Positions 6,001-11,197 of a stretch of 11,197 bases of DNA are shown here, piece after piece (the first letter of the stretch is position 1; each line of letters starts with the position of its first letter). Made by a program: the position numbers and the translations under genes. The stretch comes from Candidatus Binatia bacterium (GTDB lineage Bacteria > Desulfobacterota_B > Binatia > UBA9968), in contig JAICHC010000034.1 in the NCBI GenBank assembly GCA_025922795.1, positions 1 to 11,197 on the forward strand, in the 5' to 3' direction. A model generated the notes under the pieces. The model searched no databases. It saw nothing but the letters and a program-made list of their open reading frames with translations, and had not been told where the DNA came from.

Positions 6001-7164
6001 TTATTTCACAATTCCTTGCGTTCGTAAGTCGGTCAATTCGGCGTCGCTGAGACCAAGAATACCGCCAAGCACCTCGTCCGTGTGCTGACCGAGAGCGGGC
6101 GCGTCATCGCGGATGCGCGCTGGGGTTTTCGACATGTGAATCCAGGGCGCCAGCAATTTCGTCGGCCCGGCCGTCGGATGATGGCGCTCGATAAACGCGT
6201 TTCGTTCCTTGATGTGCGGGTCCTCGATCACTTCGCTCATGGATAGCACGGGGGCGCCGAAATAGTCGATCGGGCGCAAGCCATCCCACAGTTCGTGGCG
6301 GGTTTTGCCGCGCATCCATGTTTTTATCAATTCGTATAACTCCGCGCGATTTTGTTTACGCGCCGGTGCGCTCGCGAACCGCGCGTCGTCGAGCAGATCC
6401 TCCCGTCCCATGAACTTGACGAGCTTGAGCCAACCGCTATCGCTAAGATCGGGAATGCGCAGGGTGAAGTAGCCGTCGGACGCAGGGACCGGCCTGTTGC
6501 CGATTTCAATGCCGACAAAATGCTCGTGGAATTCGCTGATCATAAATCCGAGCAGCGCTTCCTGCATGGATACGACAATGCGTTGGCCCTCGCCGGTGCG
6601 CTCGCGTGCGTGCAGCGCGGCGAGAATACCGCAAGCCATGCTCACGCCGGCAGCTTCGTCGCCGATACCGATCGCTTTGGTTCCCGGAGCGCCGCTATAT
6701 TTCCATCCGGTGTGCGTCCAGCCCGTCATGCTGTTATTGGTGTGCGCGGTACTGCCGTAATCCTTGTATGGCCCGGACTCGCCGAAACCGCGCGAGCAAG
6801 AATAGATCAAGCGCGGACTGATCGCCTTAAGGTCGTCGTAGCCCAGGCCGAACTTTTCCATCTGTCCGGCATGATAGTTCTCGACGACGACATCGGCTTT
6901 GGCAACCAGCTGCCGGGCCAATTCGACGCCTCGCTCGGTTTTCAAATTGAGTGCGACGCTTTTTTTGTTGACGTTGATCCACAGGAATTCGTAAGCGTCG
7001 AGTTTTGCGCCAGGAGGCATCCATGAGCGGCGAAAGCCGTCGCCGCTAGGTGGCTCGATCTTGATGATCTCCGCGCCCAGATGGCCGAGCAGCATGGTGC
7101 AAAAAGGACCGTTTAGCGCATGGGTAAAGTCGATCACGCGAATATCTTCAAGCGCGCCCGGCAT
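6001..7164 (-). CDS. Family III CoA-transferase (CaiB/BaiF type)
   Basis: Moves CoA from an acyl-CoA donor to a carboxylic acid through an enzyme-bound aspartyl anhydride/thioester; cytoplasmic interlocked dimer. The 387 residues carry the N-terminal signature EDIRVIDFTHALNGPFCTMLL (6-26), GHLGAEIIKIEPP (27-39), NKKSVALNLK (66-75), ADVVVENYHAGQMEKFGLGY (90-109) and the catalytic segment IGDEAAGVSMACGILAALHAR. In this last segment Asp169 is the catalytic aspartate, the same number as in formyl-CoA transferase. The ending GQHTDEVLGGILGLSDAE is also typical. The start ATG at 7164 has GAGGAGG (complement of 7169-7175) 4 bases upstream, a tight but strong site. It is the first gene of the minus-strand cluster, preceded by a 389-base gap rich in palindromes. 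Substrate pairs vary widely in the family (oxalate, carnitine, succinate, mesaconate, benzylsuccinate), so none is assigned. Confidence 0.93.
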   Translation of the reverse strand: MPGALEDIRVIDFTHALNGPFCTMLLGHLGAEIIKIEPPSGDGFRRSWMPPGAKLDAYEFLWINVNKKSVALNLKTERGVELARQLVAKADVVVENYHAGQMEKFGLGYDDLKAISPRLIYSCSRGFGESGPYKDYGSTAHTNNSMTGWTHTGWKYSGAPGTKAIGIGDEAAGVSMACGILAALHARERTGEGQRIVVSMQEALLGFMISEFHEHFVGIEIGNRPVPASDGYFTLRIPDLSDSGWLKLVKFMGREDLLDDARFASAPARKQNRAELYELIKTWMRGKTRHELWDGLRPIDYFGAPVLSMSEVIEDPHIKERNAFIERHHPTAGPTKLLAPWIHMSKTPARIRDDAPALGQHTDEVLGGILGLSDAELTDLRTQGIVK

Positions 7165-7312
7165 AGAACCTCCTCGGTCAAGAAAGGATAAGGGATGGGG
7201 ATGAAGACGGAAGGATGAAGCTCAATTCGAGTGTCATCAGCGCCGGACCATACCCCAGCGGAGCCAGGGCCGCAACCAAGATTCGGAATAGGCGGACTAC
7301 GGAAATTTCATC

Positions 7313-7389
7313 ATGCCGGCAAACGCCGGCATCCAGGTCCGTTTTGAGTCGAGTTCAAAAATCGGCTGAATTCCGGCTTCCACCGGAAT
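7313..7389. repeat. Dispersed two-hairpin repeat (CCGGC ... CCGGAATGAC type)
   Basis: ATGCCGGC (7313-7320) pairs with GCCGGCAT (7325-7332) around AAAC. ATTCCGG (7370-7376) pairs with CCGGAAT (7383-7389) around CTTCCA, followed by GAC. A hairpin with ATCCAG at one end and a matching GAATTCCGGCTTCC-type hairpin at the other is a layout I recognise from dispersed intergenic repeats in many proteobacterial and environmental genomes. It lies in the 389-base gap (7165-7553) upstream of the CoA-transferase, where I see no coding frame. Confidence 0.6.
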
Positions 7390-7393
7390 GACA

Positions 7394-7415
7394 AATTGAA
7401 AGTCGACTTCCAATT
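7394..7415. promoter_or_regulatory. 22-base near-perfect palindrome, possible operator
   Basis: Half-site AATTGAAAGTC (7394-7404) is matched by GACTTCCAATT (7405-7415). Ten of eleven pairs are symmetric and the sequence is AT-richer than its surroundings. The 9-mer TGACAAATT occurs on both sides (7389-7397 and 7415-7423). Size and symmetry fit a site for a dimeric repressor (TetR, GntR or MarR type). It is 230 bases upstream of the CoA-transferase start, which is far, and no regulator gene is in the window. Confidence 0.3.
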
Positions 7416-7430
7416 GACAAATTCAGAACC

Positions 7431-7522
7431 CTTCGGCTTCGAGCCGAAGTTCGTTCAGTCAATCACGGCAACGTGTGAAAGACCCTTCGCGTAGTTTATC
7501 TGAGCAGAGGCGAAGGGCTCAG
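7431..7522. repeat. Palindrome cluster (CTTCGGCT hairpin and CCCTTCGC ... CTCAGGGTGA repeat)
   Basis: CTTCGGCT (7431-7438) pairs with AGCCGAAG (7442-7449). Further on, CCCTTCGC (7483-7490) pairs with GCGAAGGG (7510-7517), and CTGAGC (7500-7505) pairs alternatively with GCTCAG (7517-7522). The second unit, ending CTCAGGGTGAC, is of the CCCTTCG...CTCAGG type of dispersed repeat that I know from environmental genomes. The cluster ends just before the amidohydrolase stop codon (7554) and could act as its 3' processing or termination region. No T tract is seen on the minus strand. Confidence 0.5.
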
Positions 7523-7553
7523 GGTGACTTGTTCACTGGTTCCGGCGAGCAAG

Positions 7554-8432
7554 TCAGTTATTGACCCCGTCGATCTTCAGATCGTAGAGTTTGATGACGT
7601 TCTCACGCACCACTTTGCGCAGCACCTCTTTCGGTAAATGGCCGAGCTCTTCCGCGATCACCTTGCGTGAATTCGGCCAGGGCGATGCAGCGTGGGGATA
7701 GTCGTTGGACCACATAAAAGTGTCCTGGCCGTAGCGGCTCATGAGCAAGCCGCCAGTGGGATCGCTGAAGAAGGTTGCATAGACCTGTTCGGCGACGTAC
7801 TCACCCGGGAGTTTCTTCATGAACGGCAGCGGCACTTTGTTTTTGAAGCGCATATAATACTTGTCCCATTCATGCATGTAGAAGGGCAGCCAGGCGCATT
7901 CATTTTCGACGTAGACGATTTTGAGCTTGGGAAAACGCGCGAGCACGCCGGTAAAAACGAGATCGAACAGCGTATTTGCAGCGTCATTCACCTTATCGTT
8001 GACCGCGGTTTTGTAAGTGTCGAGGCCCTTGCGCTCCCAGCGGCTGTAATTAAAGCCGGTGAGGATGTGCAGGTTCACCGGCATGTTCAGTTCGGATGCG
8101 GCTTCCCAGAACGGGTCGTAGTAATCGGTCCGAAACGACAAATGCTCGGGCGGCACTTGCCAGATCAGGCAGCCGACCATACCGGCTCTTTTGCACCTTT
8201 CGAGCTCCTGGATCCCGTTTTTAATGTTGTATAGAGAAATCATCGGGATGCCGATCAAGCGGCCCGGCGTTACTTTACAGTAATCGATCATCCAATCGTT
8301 GGCGATTTGAAAACAGGCTTCCTGGCACTCGGCGTCTTCCATCGCGAACAAGCGAAGGCCGAGAGTGGGATACAACACCTCGGCGGAAACGCCGTCGGTT
8401 TCCATTTCGCCGATGCGCGCTTTGGGTCCCAT
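7554..8432 (-). CDS. C-terminal fragment of the frameshifted amidohydrolase
   Basis: This open frame of 292 residues carries most of the barrel: LHILTG (121-126), VENECAW (175-181) and SNDYPH (242-247). An ATG at 8432 opens it, with AGGCGG just upstream that could serve as a weak start site, but the true protein needs the DxH motif on the other fragment. If made alone it would lack two first-strand metal ligands. Confidence 0.65.
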   Translation of the reverse strand: MGPKARIGEMETDGVSAEVLYPTLGLRLFAMEDAECQEACFQIANDWMIDYCKVTPGRLIGIPMISLYNIKNGIQELERCKRAGMVGCLIWQVPPEHLSFRTDYYDPFWEAASELNMPVNLHILTGFNYSRWERKGLDTYKTAVNDKVNDAANTLFDLVFTGVLARFPKLKIVYVENECAWLPFYMHEWDKYYMRFKNKVPLPFMKKLPGEYVAEQVYATFFSDPTGGLLMSRYGQDTFMWSNDYPHAASPWPNSRKVIAEELGHLPKEVLRKVVRENVIKLYDLKIDGVNN

Positions 8433-8611
8433 CCGCCTGGTTTTTCGCCCGGTGAGTTGCGTTTGGGAAAATTAGGATACCCGCCCTTTAGAGATGGCGG
8501 AAGATTCTTGATCCACAGATCTTCCGGCTCTTGAATGTGAGAATCCGCCGAGATGATTTTTTCTCCCGCCAATACGGTTTCCGGCGCGTAAGCGGCAGTG
8601 GCTGTGCTCAT
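8288..8611 (-). CDS. N-terminal fragment of the frameshifted amidohydrolase
   Basis: Zero-frame product of 107 residues. The first 64 belong to the amidohydrolase (metal motif ADSHIQEP at 22-29); the remaining 43 (RASAKWKPTAF and onward) are the amidohydrolase sequence read in the wrong frame and have no family likeness. Good ribosome-binding site GGAGGAAG upstream. On its own it could not form a barrel. Confidence 0.6.
   Translation of the reverse strand: MSTATAAYAPETVLAGEKIISADSHIQEPEDLWIKNLPPSLKGGYPNFPKRNSPGEKPGGWDPKRASAKWKPTAFPPRCCIPLSAFACSRWKTPSARKPVFKSPTIG
8381..8426 (-). other. Frameshift junction: slippery-type heptamer plus downstream hairpin
   Basis: On the minus strand the zero frame reads GAC CCA AAG CGC. 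The heptamer C CCA AAG (complement of 8420-8426) has the X XXY YYZ form needed for tandem -1 slippage. Seven bases further, CGGCGAAA (complement of 8405-8412) can pair with TTTCCGCCG (complement of 8381-8389) with one bulged base; a competing stem is GGAAAC/GTTTCC (complements of 8398-8403 and 8385-8390). The parts fit a -1 recoding site, but a plain one-base loss gives the same picture. Confidence 0.35.
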
Positions 8612-8693
8612 GCTTCCTCCACTTGATTGAGTTCTTGCATAAATTCGGTTTCCAGATGGCTATTCACTATGAAAGCCGCCTCCGGATGTCAAT

Positions 8694-9590
8694 TCACTTG
8701 CTCGGCTCCGTTACTTTAGCGGCGCGCCAGGCGATCGGTTGGTTGCTCCCCGGCGTGACTGCTGTTCCTTCCATCTTGTTGTCGTTGACTGTCCCGGTGA
8801 ACCGATATGGACTGGCGCCGATCATTAAATCGAAGCGGATCTCGTTGCCGCGCAGCAGCGTGTTTTCGATTTTCATCGGACCTAAAATGTTTTCCGCCGA
8901 TGCGTCGATCATTTGATATTGTTGAGCCAACGTTAGAACGATCAACTGCCGTTGTCGGCCGCCGACATCGAACTCCATGCGCCAGTTGCCTCCCACCAGA
9001 CTGGGCACGATCCAGAGGTAGAGATAGGCCTTGTCGGTCCCGTTGGCTTTGACTTTTTCCGGCACGGTGAGAGAGAACTGGCGGTCGGGATACCAATGGT
9101 TCATATAATAGTCGTGCGCGACGATGCGTGCGCCCGGTTTGAGCTCCGAAACCAATTTGGGGCGCAGCTTTTCCATAAAGTCGGGCATGACATAGAGGGT
9201 CACGACCGTTGCCCGGCTAAGGTCGGTCTTGAACATGTCCTGCTCGATAAACCTGGCGCGGTCTGCTACTCCCTCGGCTTTCGCCTGTTGATTGGCCAGC
9301 GCGACCAGCTTGGCATCGATGTCGACGCCCAGGCCGCTGGCCTTCAAACTGCGCGCTGCGGTGATGATCACCCGACCGTCGCCGGAGCCGAGATCGATGA
9401 CAAAATCTTTGGCCGTCACGTTGGCCACCTTCAACATTTCGTCGACGACGATTTGCGGCGTTGGAACGTAAGGAAGCTTGCTCAACTCCTGGGCGTGCGG
9501 GTGTCGCGCTGCGATCATAAGGCAGGCACCCGCCAACAGACTCATTGCAAGCAGCTTGGGTCCCGGCGAACACTTCAACGATCGTTTCAT
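8694..9590 (-). CDS. Exported SAM-methyltransferase-like protein with C-terminal beta-rich domain
   Basis: 298 residues. Residues 1-33 look like a signal peptide: basic start (MKRSLK), hydrophobic core LLAMSLLAGACLMIA (13-27), likely cleavage after PHA (33). A Rossmann methyltransferase domain follows: YVPTPQIVVDEML (41-53), motif I VIDLGSGDGRV (64-74), acidic GVDID (88-92), RFIEQDMF (113-120), TVVTLYVMPDFMEKLRPKL (128-146) and LKPGARIVAHDYYM (150-163). From about 200 the chain is a predicted beta-rich unit (GNWRMEFDVGGRQRQLIVL, IRFDLMIG, YRFTGTVNDNKMEGTAV), perhaps barrel-like. The open frame runs up to 9791, but ATG 9590 has AAGGAG (complement of 9597-9602) 6 bases upstream and begins a clean signal peptide, so it is preferred. 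A TATTAT box (complement of 9615-9620) may be its -10. The methyl acceptor is unknown. Export of a SAM-using enzyme is odd, because SAM is cytoplasmic. Confidence 0.82.
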   Translation of the reverse strand: MKRSLKCSPGPKLLAMSLLAGACLMIAARHPHAQELSKLPYVPTPQIVVDEMLKVANVTAKDFVIDLGSGDGRVIITAARSLKASGLGVDIDAKLVALANQQAKAEGVADRARFIEQDMFKTDLSRATVVTLYVMPDFMEKLRPKLVSELKPGARIVAHDYYMNHWYPDRQFSLTVPEKVKANGTDKAYLYLWIVPSLVGGNWRMEFDVGGRQRQLIVLTLAQQYQMIDASAENILGPMKIENTLLRGNEIRFDLMIGASPYRFTGTVNDNKMEGTAVTPGSNQPIAWRAAKVTEPSK

Positions 9591-9769
9591 ACGGAGCTCC
9601 TTGAAGGCGTTTGCATAATAACCCTTTTTGTTCGTGAAAATGCAACTCGCCGCGGCTCGACAATGTCGAACGACGCAGTGCTCTCCGCCGATGCGATCAG
9701 AATGCGCCGTGGCTTGACGACTCGGAGAAATCCCCCTATTTTCTAACTCGCGGGAAAAAACAATTACGG

Positions 9770-9980
9770 GTTCAAATCGTTCGCCGTTCAACCCCTTCGC
9801 TCGCTACATGGCCTCAGAAGGCCGTTACTCGGGATCGCGGCTATCCTGAGTCGGCGGCCAATCCGCCGTATCGAAGGACGCTCTGTTCAAGCCGTTGAAA
9901 AACCTCCGGAAACGATTTGAAGGGAGGCGGTTGCGCCGCTTTAACGGAGTGACCGAAGAGAACGGTTGAACGATTTGAAC
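9770..9980. repeat. 211-base MITE-like segment with 13-base terminal inverted repeats
   Basis: GTTCAAATCGTTC (9770-9782) and its exact reverse complement GAACGATTTGAAC (9968-9980) bound the segment. Next to each, CCGTTC (9784-9789) and GAACGG (9960-9965) extend the match with one gap. A further direct copy AACGATTTGAA lies at 9911-9921. The arms look built from a degenerate TTGAACGNN 9-mer. No coding frame of note lies inside and no clear target duplication flanks it. It occupies most of the 419-base gap 9591-10009, between the divergent methyltransferase and monooxygenase genes; the rest (9603-9769) shows nothing I can name. Confidence 0.45.
9843..9878. repeat. REP-like hairpin (TCCTTCGATA ... 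ACTCAGGA type)
   Basis: CGGCGG (9852-9857) pairs with CCGCCG (9863-9868) around CCAAT. The flanks TCCTGAGT (9844-9851) and TATCGAAGGA (9869-9878) give, on the minus strand, the arrangement TCCTTCGATA, hairpin, ACTCAGGA, which I recognise as a dispersed intergenic repeat in environmental genomes. It sits inside the larger inverted-repeat segment. Confidence 0.5.
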
Positions 9981-10009
9981 TCCGGTGAATTTTTCATGCA
10001 GTCTAAGAC

Positions 10010-11044
10010 GTGAAGTTCGGATACTACATTCTTAACACCTATGTTCCGGAGCTCGACGGCGATAGCAGTTCGGTCTACAGATGCTGGCTCGAACAGATGG
10101 ATGCGGCGGAGTCGCTCGGCTTCGACTCTCTGTGGGTGACCGAACACCACTTTCGCTACTTCGGCGGCATGTTGCCGAGTCCGTCCGTGCTACTGGCGGC
10201 GGCCGCTCAGCGCACGAAAAAAATGCGCCTTGGCGCCGCCGTCTCGATCATCCCGATGCATAATCCGCTGCGCATCGCCGAGGAGTTCGCCATGGTCGAC
10301 CAGCTTTCAGGCGGTCGCGTCAACTTCGGCGCCGGACGCGGCATGCATCCGACCGAATATGCGGTCTTCGGCTATGACTGGAACGATGCGCAAAAGCGGT
10401 TGCCCGAGGCGCTCGACATCATCATGCGCGCCTGGAGCGGCGAGGAGTTCGAATGGCAGGGTGAGCATTATCGCTTTCCCAAGCTCCGAGTTTACCCGCG
10501 ACCGCTGCAGCAGCCGCATCCGCCGATTTACGTGACGGCAAACCGCGATCCGCAAAGTTTCAACATGATCGGCCGCCGCGGCCATCATTTGATGACCTTG
10601 CCATGGATCGCCACCAACGAAGAACAGCGCCCGCGCGTCGAAATGTACTGGAAAGCATTGCGCGAAGCCGGGCATCAGGTCGAAAGCAGGGATGTCTTTA
10701 CGATGTATCCGGTATACGTCGGCGACAGCGATGCGCAAGCGCGCACGGAAGTCATCGATCACTGGCACCGCTGGCGCGGCTTTGCCCTCGAAGCGCTCAA
10801 TCTGGCACCCGGCAATCCCGCTTACGAGAGAGTCTTTGGCCATCTAGACTACGACGCGATGGTGCGCGACAGCCGCGGCATCTTTGGCGGACCCGAAACC
10901 TGCGCGCGCATCTTGAAACGAATCGGCGAAGTCGTTGGCACGACCCACATCGGTTTGACTTTTCACTTCGGCGGCTTAAGCCGGGACAAAGTGCTGAAGT
11001 CGATGGAGCGCTGCGCCCGCTCGGTTCTTTCCGTGCTGCGTTAA
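10010..11044 (+). CDS. Luciferase-like monooxygenase (LLM class, flavin- or F420-dependent)
   Basis: A 344-residue TIM-barrel oxidoreductase of the bacterial luciferase superfamily, which uses reduced FMN or F420 to oxidise small organic molecules in the cytoplasm. Family marks are MKFGYYILNTY (1-11), the segment AESLGFDSLWVTEHHF (33-48) with the common EHH motif, LPSPSVLLAAAAQRTKKMRLGAAVSIIPMHNPLRIAEE read in parts over 55-92, VDQLSGGRVNFGAGRG (96-111) and HYRFPKLRVYPRPLQQPHPPI in parts over 153-173. The start is GTG at 10010, forced by an in-frame TAA at 10004-10006; no good ribosome-binding site is seen. The upstream region is the inverted-repeat segment ending 29 bases before, so its promoter must lie within or next to that element. 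Seven T follow the stop without a clear hairpin. The substrate is unknown; the neighbouring catabolic genes suggest an organic pollutant or natural product, by inference only. Confidence 0.9.
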   Translation: MKFGYYILNTYVPELDGDSSSVYRCWLEQMDAAESLGFDSLWVTEHHFRYFGGMLPSPSVLLAAAAQRTKKMRLGAAVSIIPMHNPLRIAEEFAMVDQLSGGRVNFGAGRGMHPTEYAVFGYDWNDAQKRLPEALDIIMRAWSGEEFEWQGEHYRFPKLRVYPRPLQQPHPPIYVTANRDPQSFNMIGRRGHHLMTLPWIATNEEQRPRVEMYWKALREAGHQVESRDVFTMYPVYVGDSDAQARTEVIDHWHRWRGFALEALNLAPGNPAYERVFGHLDYDAMVRDSRGIFGGPETCARILKRIGEVVGTTHIGLTFHFGGLSRDKVLKSMERCARSVLSVLR

Positions 11045-11197
11045 GTTTTTTTCCGTTGCCCGATCATCCTTGTAGTCATGGCGCGATTCCCGTGCGGTAA
11101 ATTGACTGGACTAAAGTCGCGTGTTACGAACCACAAACCCGAGGCCGATATTCGGTACCGAAACTCGGAATGTCCCGCGCAAAGCGTTGCGGTCGCC

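Larger units (their letters stand above)
7554..8611 (-). pseudogene. Amidohydrolase-family (PF04909-type) gene with a one-base frameshift at codon 64
   Basis: Read across the break, the gene gives about 352 residues, a normal length for the amidohydrolase-2 group (ACMSD, gamma-resorcylate decarboxylase, OMPDC relatives): metal-dependent TIM barrels that decarboxylate or hydrolyse aromatic or related acids in the cytoplasm. Residues 1-64 (8611 to 8420) include ADSHIQEPEDLW with Asp23 and His25 of the DxH metal motif. After the break come DGVSAEVLYPTLGLR, VNLHILTG with the metal His, a VENECAWLPFYMHEWD segment and MWSNDYPHAASPWP with the conserved Asp-x-x-His. GGAGGAAG (complement of 8613-8620) precedes ATG 8611. 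The frames join seamlessly as GGWDPK then ARIGEMETDGV if one base is added in the CCC run (complement of 8428-8430 or the adjoining GGG at 8424-8426), or if the ribosome slips by -1 on C CCA AAG. All catalytic motifs look intact, so a recent mutation, an assembly error or recoding are all possible. Confidence 0.8.

Noticed and set aside
3613..7026. Long plus-strand open frames opposite the ICL/PEPM, aldolase and CoA-transferase genes
   Set aside because: They are antisense shadows: their translations show low-complexity or Arg/Ala-rich sequence with no family motifs, while the minus-strand frames carry complete active sites.
9591..9791. Longer start for the methyltransferase (ATG at 9791)
   Set aside because: It would bury the signal peptide behind 67 unrelated residues and run into the inverted-repeat element; the 9590 ATG has AAGGAG at good spacing.
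11045..11052. Seven T directly after the monooxygenase stop as an intrinsic terminator
   Set aside because: No stable hairpin could be seen immediately upstream.
11078..11197. Open frame of 40 codons from ATG 11078 to the window end
   Set aside because: No ribosome-binding site and no recognisable family in the visible residues; too short to support, although a gene cut by the window edge cannot be excluded.
1..11197. CRISPR arrays, tRNA/rRNA genes, insertion sequences with transposase, defence genes
   Set aside because: Looked for on both strands; no regular spacer-repeat array, cloverleaf, rRNA segment, transposase or defence motif was seen.

Overview
The window is ordinary chromosomal DNA from a moderately GC-rich, Gram-negative-like bacterium. 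The gene mix suggests a soil or groundwater lineage of the former 'Deltaproteobacteria' (Binatota-, Tectomicrobia- or Rokubacteria-like). It combines a class III CoA-transferase, class II aldolases, an ICL/PEPM-family enzyme, an amidohydrolase, a luciferase-like monooxygenase and several families of dispersed palindromic repeats. This placement is an inference from gene content, not a phylogenetic result. No tRNA, rRNA, CRISPR array, transposase or phage gene was seen.

Positions 1-2868 (+ strand) are housekeeping-like. They hold the 3' end of a Ppx/GppA phosphatase gene, a small HU-type DNA-binding protein with its own promoter and a strong intrinsic terminator, the branched-chain aminotransferase ilvE, a YciA-like acyl-CoA thioesterase, and an exported TPR protein that resembles eukaryotic RMDN proteins. 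The last three run close together (gaps of 46 and 3 bases) and probably form one operon.

Positions 3048-3461 encode a single-domain VOC (glyoxalase-fold) protein. It converges on a minus-strand block (7164 down to 3504) made of a CaiB/BaiF CoA-transferase, two different class II aldolase/adducin proteins of identical length, and an ICL/PEP-mutase family protein whose catalytic-loop Cys is Ala. This looks like a small catabolic cluster for an organic or hydroxy acid. The substrate cannot be read from the sequence.

Positions 7165-7553 hold no gene but a dense set of palindromes. Next, on the minus strand, lies a metal-dependent amidohydrolase whose frame is broken by one base at codon 64, exactly at a C CCA AAG heptamer. 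It is followed by an unusual SAM-methyltransferase-like protein with a signal peptide and an extra C-terminal beta-rich domain (minus strand, start at 9590).

Positions 9591-10009 contain a 211-base segment bounded by 13-base inverted repeats (MITE-like). It abuts a luciferase-like flavin monooxygenase gene (10010-11044, +).

I found no clearly new multi-gene defence or mobile system. The best candidates for a second look are the frameshifted amidohydrolase, the exported methyltransferase, the bacterial RMDN-like TPR protein, the CoA-transferase/aldolase cluster and the repeat elements.
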